DNA from: Actinobacteria bacterium UBA2184
Lineage (GTDB): Bacteria; Actinomycetota; Coriobacteriia; Anaerosomatales; Anaerosomataceae
Reading direction: 5' to 3'
NCBI GenBank assembly: GCA_002328745.1
Contig: DCVQ01000037.1
Span: forward strand, 1 to 27,084
Length of the DNA: 27,084 nucleotides
The notes under the pieces were generated by a model that did no database searches, was not told where the DNA came from, and was given only the letters and a program-made list of their open reading frames with translations. A program made the translations under genes and the position numbers. Shown piece after piece: positions 1-6,594 of the stretch (the stretch's first letter is position 1; each line of letters begins with the position of its first letter).

Positions 1-382
1 TGTAGTCGACGGCGTTCTTGGTCGGGAGATGCTCGGCGAAGCGCTCGCGCGCCATGAGCGTGTTGGCACCGTAGTAGAAGGTGCCGAACAAGAAGAGCAC
101 CACGAAGGCGAAGTGGACGTTCATCCACGTCCACACCGGCTGCCCGCTTCCCACCAAGGCCGGCGTGAAGAACAGCCCGAGCGCGATGCCGGAGACGAGC
201 AGCATCGTCGTGCCGATCCCGTGGGCCCAGTGCGTGATGCGCGCGGGCACGTCGTGCCGGAGCACGCGGTCGCCCTCGATCACCGGGTCCCTGCGTCTCG
301 AGAGCCCGGCGGCGAGCACGCCAGCAAACGGCGCGAACCACACCAGCCAGGTAGCCGAGTCGAACCACAGCGTTTCAGCCAT
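1..382 (-). CDS. Cytochrome b membrane subunit, copy 1 (partial, runs off left edge)
   Basis: The reading frame from ATG at 382 (purine-rich GGAAAGGGG upstream) stays open to the window edge, giving the first 127 residues. These are very similar throughout to the complete cytochrome b encoded at 5531-6289: the same start of the first membrane helix (DSATWLVW), the same DPVIEGDRVLRHD stretch, HWAHG in place of HWTHG, and the WMNVHF helix with its histidine. It is therefore a paralogue of a membrane-bound diheme cytochrome b of the formate dehydrogenase gamma / cytochrome b561 type, which moves electrons between a redox enzyme and the quinone pool. By analogy with copy 2, ferredoxin and AOR genes should follow to the left, outside the window. 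There is no frameshift in the visible part. Confidence 0.85.
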   Translation of the reverse strand, partial: MAETLWFDSATWLVWFAPFAGVLAAGLSRRRDPVIEGDRVLRHDVPARITHWAHGIGTTMLLVSGIALGLFFTPALVGSGQPVWTWMNVHFAFVVLFLFGTFYYGANTLMARERFAEHLPTKNAVDY

Positions 383-423
383 GGCCACACCCCTTTCCCC
401 TATAGGTCCTGCTGACCCGAACG

Positions 424-533
424 CTCCATCTACCGGATGTCTGCGCGCGATGAAAACTCTCCATCTGCCGGGATGGATAGTTCATCCTCACGCGTGGAGT
501 GTTGTTTGTCAATTCGTCAAAAATGGATAGTAT
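424..533. promoter_or_regulatory. Divergent promoter region between cytochrome b copy 1 and regulator 1
   Basis: On plus, TTGTCA (506-511) and TAGTAT (528-533) with a 16-bp spacer form a good promoter for regulator 1. On minus, TTGACA (513-508) overlaps it and faces the cytochrome b gene, with only a poor -10 at 18 bp (GAGGAT). The spacer also holds a perfect inverted repeat TCCATC-6 nt-GATGGA (460-477), a similar copy at 425-439 (CATC-TACCG-GATG), and ATGGATAGT twice (473-481 and 523-531). These could be operator sites; the assignment is inference. Confidence 0.5.
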
Positions 534-556
534 TGAGTACCCCTGAAGGAGGCGCC

Positions 557-1951
557 GTGACATCGTCCCGGACCGATCCCGAACCGCCGATCAGCACATC
601 GGACATCGAACGCGTCGTGGCTGTTCTGTCGCGCGACGACGTCCGCGCTGCCCTGCTCCACGCCACATCCGTGCCCATGCCGTTGGAAAGCCTCGTGGGA
701 CTTCCCTTGCCGGCGGGACTCACGCGGGAGCAGACTGCCGACCTCATCACGGCGCTCGAGCGCTTTGCCGCCACGTACTCCCCCATTCCCGACAGTGAAG
801 GCCGCCTGCACTGGTTCGTTCACACGGGCCGCATCCGTCGGTCCCTGAGCACTCTCGACCAGCACTGCACGACGCACTCCCGGCTCTACGAGCGAGTGAC
901 GAGCAGGTCCGGTGCGCGCTTCGTGGTGCAGTCCAATGTCGAGGAGACCGTCGCCACGGCGCAGCTCGATGACGTGAGCATCAGCTACGAGACCGCGAAG
1001 GAGCTGCTGCTGATGCAGCGTCAGCCGCGCACGGTCGAAGAGCGCCTGATCGTCAACCACTACCGCCTGTCGGAGGAGCTGAAGGGCCTGGTCGAGAGGC
1101 CGTGGAGCCCGGAGCTGCTGATCGAGCTCTACGGTCGGCTCACGCACGGTATCCCGCCACGGCTGAGCCACGGCGACCGTATCGACGAGAGAAGCCGGCA
1201 GGCAGCGCACATACGCGACCTGTGCACGTATGCCGAGAGCCTGCGCGACGACACGAGCACACACCCGGCGTTGAGCGCGTCCATCATCCGTGCGGTGACC
1301 ACGCACCTGGACCTGTTCCCGGCGTGGAACGGCATGATGTCCCGCATACTGTTCCGATTCGCGGCCCTCAAGCTGGGTTACCCGGTGCTCGGCTACCTCC
1401 CCGTGTCACATTCGGAGCTCATGCTGAGGCGGGTCCTGCCGGACGGGCTGCCCGTGCTCCATGCCGAACCGCCGCTTCTGGGCATGTGGCATGAGATGAA
1501 TTCCACGCCGTGGCTCGACACCCAACTCACTCTCATGGTTCACGCCCTTCGTCAGTTGAGCGCACGGATGAACAGGGCGGCGCGCATCGATGAGGCGGTA
1601 CAGCGCGAGCTGCATGCCGACGAGACGCTCAACCACCGCCAACGGTCGATCATCGGCAGGGCCCTTCGCGTGCCCGATGCTACCTTCCGGATCGGCTACC
1701 ACCGCACGACCCACGGTATCGGCTACGCCACCGCGCACCGCGACTTCGCGGAACTCGTGCAGAAGGGGTACCTGGAGGAGGAGACCGAGGGCCGCATGAA
1801 GGTGTTCCGCGCGGGGCCGTCCCTCGAGGAGCGGATCGGCGCTCTCGACGACATCGGGAGCGTGGAGGAGTACGAGATCCCGCTACCGCCGGAGTTCACC
1901 TCGGGCGGCCTCGCGGATCGACGTGTCGAGCCCGACGAATCCGGCATCTAG
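557..1951 (+). CDS. FIC-like winged-helix regulator 1 with degenerate FIC motif
   Basis: A 464-residue protein. GTG at 557 is preferred because AAGGAGG (546-552) lies just before it; upstream in-frame codons look non-coding and overlap the promoter. Residues 125-150 (SNVEETVATAQLD..., then AKELL) match the conserved N-terminal stretch of Fic-family proteins. The catalytic loop HPFxxGNGRxxR is present only as DLFPAWNGMMSR (252-263): the catalytic His is Asp, the first Gly is Trp and the first Arg is Met, so AMP transfer is unlikely. Residues 358-420 (LNHRQRSIIGRAL... ATAHRDFAELVQKGYL) match the winged helix common at the C terminus of Fic proteins. The gene is divergent from cytochrome b copy 1, as its paralogue at 6595 is from copy 2, so I infer a transcription factor for those operons. 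Ligand unknown. Confidence 0.7.
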   Translation: MTSSRTDPEPPISTSDIERVVAVLSRDDVRAALLHATSVPMPLESLVGLPLPAGLTREQTADLITALERFAATYSPIPDSEGRLHWFVHTGRIRRSLSTLDQHCTTHSRLYERVTSRSGARFVVQSNVEETVATAQLDDVSISYETAKELLLMQRQPRTVEERLIVNHYRLSEELKGLVERPWSPELLIELYGRLTHGIPPRLSHGDRIDERSRQAAHIRDLCTYAESLRDDTSTHPALSASIIRAVTTHLDLFPAWNGMMSRILFRFAALKLGYPVLGYLPVSHSELMLRRVLPDGLPVLHAEPPLLGMWHEMNSTPWLDTQLTLMVHALRQLSARMNRAARIDEAVQRELHADETLNHRQRSIIGRALRVPDATFRIGYHRTTHGIGYATAHRDFAELVQKGYLEEETEGRMKVFRAGPSLEERIGALDDIGSVEEYEIPLPPEFTSGGLADRRVEPDESGI

Positions 1952-1973
1952 GCCCGCCTCCCGAGGCGCAAGG

Positions 1974-2002
1974 GGGGCCGGACCCGTTGCGGGTCCGGCC
2001 CC
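1974..2002 (+). terminator. Terminator-like hairpin after regulator 1
   Basis: A perfect 13-bp GC-rich stem (GGGGCCGGACCCG with its complement) closes a 3-nt loop, 22 nt after the stop codon. There is no T-run behind it, so it may act with Rho or as an RNA 3'-end stabiliser. Confidence 0.55.
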
Positions 2003-2164
2003 GTGCCTTCGTCGCAGCCCCGGCAGGCGGATAGGGGCGCCCGGCTGAGTCTCCCAAGGAGGTGTATCCGGTTTCCGGCATGAATCCGGATCAGCAAGAG
2101 ACTCGCGAGCAGCATGGGGCGCGTTCAAGGCACTCGGAAGCCGACCGGCGAGGCGACACCGGGT

Positions 2165-2212
2165 CGGCTCCCGCGGACGCACGACCGTGAGGCCATGGGT
2201 CCGCGGGAGCCG
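2165..2212. repeat. 14-bp perfect inverted repeat with 20-nt loop
   Basis: CGGCTCCCGCGGAC at 2165-2178 is exactly complementary to 2199-2212. It lies in the spacer between two convergent genes and has no T-run. Function unknown. Confidence 0.6.
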
Positions 2213-2247
2213 GCGGGCGGGGCGGACTCGTCCCGGCCCCGCCCCGC

Positions 2248-2279
2248 CCGGGGTGCCGCCGCGATCGGCGACACCCCGG
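2248..2279 (-). terminator. Terminator-like hairpin at the end of the AOR operon
   Basis: A 14-bp stem (2248-2261 with 2266-2279, one G-T pair) closes a 4-nt loop 12 nt beyond the stop codon of the last gene of the minus-strand operon. No T-run follows. Confidence 0.5.
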
Positions 2280-2291
2280 TCGAGGACCTGC

Positions 2292-2693
2292 CTACTCCAC
2301 GTCAGGTTCGGAACCGCCGAGCGCCTCGCGATACTCCTCCAGGCGCCCGTCGAGCACTCTCCTGATATCCGGCACCAACCGCCCGAACACCCTGTCCGTG
2401 GCGATCACTTCATCGAGTGCGTCGGCCAGATCGGCATCGCCGATGATCTCTCGCACCCACGACGCCAGCACGCGGAAGTCGAGGTAGTTGATCCTCTGCC
2501 TCATGCTGAGCTGTGCCGCCTCCTCCGGGGTGACGATCACCAGGAAGTCCCGGACCTCGGCAAGACAGCCGAGATCCACCAGCGTGTTGCCCGCCATCGG
2601 CAACATCCTCACGCCGATCATCACCCGGTCGGGCTCGACCGTTCTGGTGAACCGGAGCGCATCCTCGGCACTGAGCGCGGTAGCGACAGACAT
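2292..2693 (-). CDS. Small protein of unknown function, last gene of AOR operon
   Basis: A protein of about 133 residues that I do not recognise. It follows the AOR gene without a gap: the junction reads TAGTGATG, so ATG 2693 lies 2 nt after the AOR stop and GTG 2696 is an alternative overlapping start; GGGGGCG just upstream can serve as ribosome binding site. The sequence is soluble, acidic at its C terminus, with a single Cys and no membrane helix. The tight coupling to the AOR gene suggests a partner or maturation protein for that enzyme, or a small subunit, but nothing in the sequence proves it. E. coli ydh-type AOR operons also carry small unknown proteins. Confidence 0.75.
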   Translation of the reverse strand: MSVATALSAEDALRFTRTVEPDRVMIGVRMLPMAGNTLVDLGCLAEVRDFLVIVTPEEAAQLSMRQRINYLDFRVLASWVREIIGDADLADALDEVIATDRVFGRLVPDIRRVLDGRLEEYREALGGSEPDVE

Positions 2694-2695
2694 CA

Positions 2696-4768
2696 CTACG
2701 CCCCCAGCTTGCCCGCGGTGTCGAGCGCGTCAGCCACGTCCTTCAGGTCCAGGTCCTCGAGCGTCTTGCGCGTCGGCGCGCCGTTGCTGAGGCCCCAGCC
2801 TTCGAGGGCGTAGAACTTGTCCTTCCAGCCTTCGAACTTGGCGCGATCGAGCTGCCGGCCAGCGAGGTTCTTGTACTTCCACTCGCCGTTCTCGTACACG
2901 GGCATGGTGTACGGCATCTCGTAGTTGATCGCCGCATAGCCGCGACCGGACATGTCCGTGGAGCCTACGTCGTACATGTAGTCCGAGAAGACCTCCATCT
3001 CGCGGGTCCGACCCTGGAGCACCCAGACCGCCCGGTCCAGGTTCCAGATCCTGCGACCGATCTCCATGCCTTCGGCGAAGCTCTGGTTCTTGCCCGTGAC
3101 CGCGTTGAAGAACTTCGGCTCGCCCTCGCCCGTCGCGCCTTCGAAGTCGGGACCGTACGGGTTCACGAAGTCTGCCCACGCCCAGTCGCAGAACCCGAGC
3201 GCCTGCTTGTAGTAACGGGTGTAGTGACGGTGCCAGGCAACGAGCTTGGCCATCGAGTCGTTGTAGACGCCCTCATCGCTGTAGTCGATGAGCATCGGCT
3301 CGTCGTCGTAGGGCACGCACTTCTTCGCGACGATCTCCGCCATGCGCTCGGCGCTGACCATCGGCTCCAGACCGTAAGCGGCCCAGATCGAGGAACACCA
3401 GTAGGTGATCCAGTTGAAGTCGTGCTCGTTGATGTCGCGATCGCCCATGAGCGAGCCGTAGCCCCACTCGGCCTCGGTGCGTCCGTCGTAGTGGTGGGCG
3501 TAGCCCCACACATCGCTGGCCATCCAGCCCGACTTCTTGTCCTTCTCGAGGCGTCCCCACTTCTCCGCCGCCTGCCACCAGCCGAGTGCCAGGTCGGCAC
3601 CGATGTCCGTCTGGTTGAGGATGGAATTGACCAGGGCGATGCCAAACTCCTCGGTCTTCCCGATCGACTCGAACGGCAACGAGGAATCGATCTCCTTACC
3701 CGGACCGATGACACCCTCTTTGTACAGCTTGGTCAGCCACTGGGACATGCCCAGCATCACGAACGCGTTGAGGCCGGCGCGCTGACCCAGGTCGGTGACG
3801 TGAAGCTGCCCCTGGGTGCCCGTGCCCATGGTGTACCACGGGTCGACGCACTGCGATTCGGGCATCAGGTTGTTGGTGCTTCGGCCGCGGCAGTTCTTGA
3901 TGCATCCAACGCAGCCTGCCGGCCGGCTGGCAGCACCCTCGTAGCCCCCGGCGTTGCCGGGATTGGAGGACATGGACCAGTTGCCCGGAACCGTGTTCCC
4001 GGTGTCGTTGTGCCCGGCGAACGCGTACTGCTGCGACCACAAGCGAGCTTCCATCAGCGCCTGCGGATCGGCGATCTCCACACCACCGGTGCCGAGCACG
4101 CTGATGGCCTTCAGGCCCTTGAGCGCCAGCACACCGCCGAAACCGCCCTGTCCGGCACCGTTGCCGCCGTCGTGGACGAGCGCCGCCAGGGGCGCGAACG
4201 TCTCCGCGTTGGGGCCGCTTGCGACGACCGCCGGACGCTGCGTGCTGCGGCCACCGTCACGGCTGCCGCCGACAGCCTGCCAATCCCCCTCGACGTCTTG
4301 AAGCCCGTAGATGGTCTTCGCGACTTCGAAGGTGTCGAGCCCCCACAGATCCGTCGCGTCCTCGAACGTCACCTGGTCGTTCACGATCTTGAGCCATACC
4401 TTGCTGTCGCTGGCGCCGGTGATCGCGATACCGTCCCAACCCGCGAACTTGAGCTGGGTCGAGAAGCGTCCTCCGAAGTTGCTGCGGGTGAACCAGCCGA
4501 TCGGCCACCCCTGCAGCCCGATGCCCTGCACCTCGGTGCGGCCCGCGACGGCCGGGGCGAGCGTTCCGGAAAGCGGTGAGGCCATGAACGTGACGACGTT
4601 CCTGGGGTCATCGCCCGTGATCGTCTTGTCCTTGCACAGGTCCCAGAAGATCTTGGACCCCATACCATGACCGCCGCCCCACTCCTCGTACTTCGAGGTG
4701 GGGATCTCCTCGAAGCTCTTGCTCGAGAGATCCACCTTGAGGATCTTGCCTGCATATCCGTTAGCCAT
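2696..4768 (-). CDS. Aldehyde:ferredoxin oxidoreductase family tungsto/molybdoenzyme
   Basis: About 690 residues, as expected for the AOR family, which binds a tungsten or molybdenum bis-pterin cofactor and one [4Fe-4S] cluster. The N-terminal glycine-rich stretch (WGGGHGMGSKIFWD, near 31-44) and the cluster motif CVGCIKNC (Cys 287, 290, 294 counted from the first Met) are clear; Cys 528 in LGFCDWAW is the likely fourth ligand. There is no signal peptide of its own. AGGAGG at 4780-4775 fits ATG 4768 (6 nt) better than the adjacent ATG 4771 (3 nt). With an upstream Tat ferredoxin and cytochrome b, the operon resembles E. coli ydhYVWXUT rather than the soluble archaeal AORs, so it probably links an oxidation or reduction to the membrane quinone pool. 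Substrate unknown. Confidence 0.9.
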   Translation of the reverse strand: MANGYAGKILKVDLSSKSFEEIPTSKYEEWGGGHGMGSKIFWDLCKDKTITGDDPRNVVTFMASPLSGTLAPAVAGRTEVQGIGLQGWPIGWFTRSNFGGRFSTQLKFAGWDGIAITGASDSKVWLKIVNDQVTFEDATDLWGLDTFEVAKTIYGLQDVEGDWQAVGGSRDGGRSTQRPAVVASGPNAETFAPLAALVHDGGNGAGQGGFGGVLALKGLKAISVLGTGGVEIADPQALMEARLWSQQYAFAGHNDTGNTVPGNWSMSSNPGNAGGYEGAASRPAGCVGCIKNCRGRSTNNLMPESQCVDPWYTMGTGTQGQLHVTDLGQRAGLNAFVMLGMSQWLTKLYKEGVIGPGKEIDSSLPFESIGKTEEFGIALVNSILNQTDIGADLALGWWQAAEKWGRLEKDKKSGWMASDVWGYAHHYDGRTEAEWGYGSLMGDRDINEHDFNWITYWCSSIWAAYGLEPMVSAERMAEIVAKKCVPYDDEPMLIDYSDEGVYNDSMAKLVAWHRHYTRYYKQALGFCDWAWADFVNPYGPDFEGATGEGEPKFFNAVTGKNQSFAEGMEIGRRIWNLDRAVWVLQGRTREMEVFSDYMYDVGSTDMSGRGYAAINYEMPYTMPVYENGEWKYKNLAGRQLDRAKFEGWKDKFYALEGWGLSNGAPTRKTLEDLDLKDVADALDTAGKLGA

Positions 4769-4797
4769 CATCTACCTCCTGATGGGTCGAATGTCCG

Positions 4798-5499
4798 TTA
4801 GTGGCTGCCACTGCTGGCCGCGCCTGCGAAGCCGAGCTGTGTCCACAGGGCCGACGTGTGGCCAAGATCCACGTCATAGCCGCTATCGGACTGCACGGGG
4901 ATCTCACTGGTGAACGAGATGGCCTTGACCGGGCACACCTCGACGCATGCCTGCTTCCCGCCCGGGCCTCCATCCTCGTTCCAGAAGGGAGTCTCGGCGC
5001 ACAGGTCGCACTTCTGCGCATGCTTCTCGAGCCCGTTCCACAGCGCGCGCGACGGTGTCATCGGACACGCGTTCACGCAGCGCTCGCAGCCGATGCACTT
5101 GGCCTCGTCCACCGTGCGCACGTTCCCGTTGGCCTCATCGACGTAGGTCGCGCCTGTGGGGCAGGCGTCCACGCAGCTGGGATACGGGCACTGGCGGCAC
5201 ACGTTGATCTGGACATCGTTCGGGAAGGCCTCGTACGAGTTCTGGGTGATCTGGATGCGCGAGAGCGAGTAGTTGGTCTGCCCGTGATGGGTCAGAGAGC
5301 AGGCCATCATGCAACTCGTGCAGCCGGCGCACTTCTTGGTGTCGACGAGCAGATAGCCTCCGGATGCCGGGATGGCAAAGACCTCGTCAGGGAGCACGAA
5401 GCCCTTGACGATGAGCCCTCCCAGGACGAGCCCCACGCCGGTACCGCCCACGCCGGTGACGAATTCCCGGCGAGAGAGCCCATTGTTGTTGTCTGCCAT
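4798..5499 (-). CDS. Tat-exported four-cluster [4Fe-4S] ferredoxin subunit
   Basis: A 233-residue electron-transfer protein of the DMSO reductase B-subunit type. It starts at ATG 5499, with AAAGGA 8 nt upstream. A twin-arginine signal (LSRREFVTG, residues 8-16) is followed by a hydrophobic stretch (17-33). Sixteen cysteines form four [4Fe-4S] sites: 57/60/63/67, 101/104/109/113, 135/138/141/145 and 164/167/185/189. It lies 31 bp after the cytochrome b gene and 29 bp before the AOR start. Its expected job is to wire the AOR-type catalytic subunit to the membrane cytochrome. Since the AOR has no signal, either it is carried through Tat with this protein or the signal acts as an anchor; the sequence cannot decide. 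Confidence 0.9.
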   Translation of the reverse strand: MADNNNGLSRREFVTGVGGTGVGLVLGGLIVKGFVLPDEVFAIPASGGYLLVDTKKCAGCTSCMMACSLTHHGQTNYSLSRIQITQNSYEAFPNDVQINVCRQCPYPSCVDACPTGATYVDEANGNVRTVDEAKCIGCERCVNACPMTPSRALWNGLEKHAQKCDLCAETPFWNEDGGPGGKQACVEVCPVKAISFTSEIPVQSDSGYDVDLGHTSALWTQLGFAGAASSGSH

Positions 5500-5530
5500 T
5501 TGGTCATTCCTTTCAATCATCGAGAAGCAC

Positions 5531-6289
5531 CTAGGCCTGGTTCTCGCCCTCGAGCTCGGCGACCCAGCCCGCGTGTTCGGCCTTCGCGTGCTCGAGCGTG
5601 ACGTAGCCGGTGACCATGGAACGAAGCATCGGCCAGCCCATCGGCAGGATCGCCGCGAACAGGACATGGGCGAGGAAGAAGACGAGCATCCCGACCGTGG
5701 CGATGTCGTGCGCCGGCGTGGCGACGGCCATGATCGCGGAAGGCATGTCGGTGACGTGAGCCGCCACCTTCATGAAGCCGGTGAGGATGACCACGCCCGT
5801 GGCCGCGAGAGCCAGCAGGAAGGCTATCTTCTCCGATTCGAAGTACTTCGCCTCGGGGGGCATCTCGTACTTCTTCATGCCGAGCAGCCTGCCGTAGTGG
5901 CGCTTGGTGTACTCGAGCGCATTGGCTGTGGGCAGATGCTCCTTGAACCTCTTCATGGCCATCAGCGTGTTGGCCGCGTAATAGAAGGTGCCGAACAGGA
6001 ACACGACCACGGCTGCGAAGTGCACGTTCATCCACCTCCACACCGGTTCGCCGCTCCCGACGAGCGCCGGCGTGAAGAAAAGCCCCAGAGAGATGCCCGA
6101 GACGAGCAGCACCACCGTGGCCAGGCCGTGCGTCCAGTGCTCGAGACGGGCGGCACCGTCGTGGCGCAGCACGCGGTCGCCCTCGATCACCGGGTCCTTG
6201 CGCTTGGTCAGGCCAGCCGCAAGCACGCCCGCGAAGGGCGCAAGCCAGACCAACCAGGTGGCTGAGTCGAAGTAGAGCTCTTCGCCCAT
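5531..6289 (-). CDS. Cytochrome b membrane subunit, copy 2
   Basis: A 252-residue integral membrane protein with about five hydrophobic segments (near 11-27, 55-73, 86-108, 154-173, 195-217). Candidate heme ligands are His 51/54 (HWTHG), His 90 (WMNVHF), His 194 and His 208. This is the pattern of diheme cytochrome b subunits of membrane dehydrogenases (formate dehydrogenase gamma / NarI-like), which exchange electrons with quinone. It is the first gene of the operon cytochrome b, ferredoxin, AOR, small protein, and starts at ATG 6289 after AAAAGGGGTGAGGG. Its nearest relative in the window is the cut-off gene at the left edge. Confidence 0.88.
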   Translation of the reverse strand: MGEELYFDSATWLVWLAPFAGVLAAGLTKRKDPVIEGDRVLRHDGAARLEHWTHGLATVVLLVSGISLGLFFTPALVGSGEPVWRWMNVHFAAVVVFLFGTFYYAANTLMAMKRFKEHLPTANALEYTKRHYGRLLGMKKYEMPPEAKYFESEKIAFLLALAATGVVILTGFMKVAAHVTDMPSAIMAVATPAHDIATVGMLVFFLAHVLFAAILPMGWPMLRSMVTGYVTLEHAKAEHAGWVAELEGENQA

Positions 6290-6594
6290 ACCCTCACCCC
6301 TTTTCTGTTGATGGTTCGTTCCGCCGCGACGTGTGCGGTGCCGGCGCAGTGATCAGTCGGGCGGTCTGCTTTTTGATTCTGGCGTGTACCCTCTATTAGT
6401 CAATCTCTGGAGTTCGCATAGGTAGTGTGGTTCGCATCAGGTTCTTTAATCTGCTATGTATGCGTCTCGCATACTCGCCATGCCTCTGAGCACCTGATAT
6501 AGTCCGCTCATCGCGGTTCATCTGTGCGATACGTATGCGAACGGCCCTGCCAGACCGGCTGAGAGCGCCGAGGGGACCCCAAGAGTGAACGCGG
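6290..6594. promoter_or_regulatory. Divergent control region of the AOR operon and regulator 2
   Basis: This 305-bp spacer carries repeated copies of one site, GTTCGCATAc: plus-strand copies at 6412-6419 and 6430-6437 (18 bp apart), an inverted pair GTATGCG-TCT-CGCATAC at 6458-6474, and a minus-strand copy GTATGCGAAC at 6533-6542. For the operon on minus, TTGACT (6403-6398) lies 8 bp from the nearest copy, with only a weak -10 (AGAATC) at 17 bp, as expected for an activated promoter. For the regulator on plus, an extended -10 TG-A-TATAGT ends at 6503, with TCGCCA at 6475-6480 right beside the inverted pair. Confidence 0.6.

Larger units (their letters stand above)
1952..2291. other. Non-coding spacer between convergent genes, rich in inverted repeats
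   Basis: No convincing gene lies in these 340 bases. They hold a hairpin after regulator 1 (1974-2002), a nested pair of inverted repeats (2047-2053 with 2098-2104, and 2066-2071 with 2086-2091), a 14-bp perfect inverted repeat (2165-2178 with 2199-2212) and a hairpin next to the end of the minus-strand operon (2248-2279). A possible 36-codon reading frame from ATG 2080 has its AAGGAGG too far upstream (about 17 nt) and no recognisable product. Confidence 0.6.

Noticed and set aside
2055..2070. AAGGAGGTGTATCC resembles the complement of the 16S rRNA 3' end
   Set aside because: Only about 14 bases with an inserted base and no rRNA sequence around it; most likely a ribosome-site-like chance match.
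2010..2291. Molybdenum-cofactor or tungsten riboswitch near the AOR genes
   Set aside because: The spacer lies downstream of both neighbouring genes, and I see none of the conserved Moco riboswitch features.
3224..4579. Open frame of about 450 codons on plus inside the AOR gene
   Set aside because: Antisense to a well-conserved enzyme; no ribosome site and no recognisable domain.
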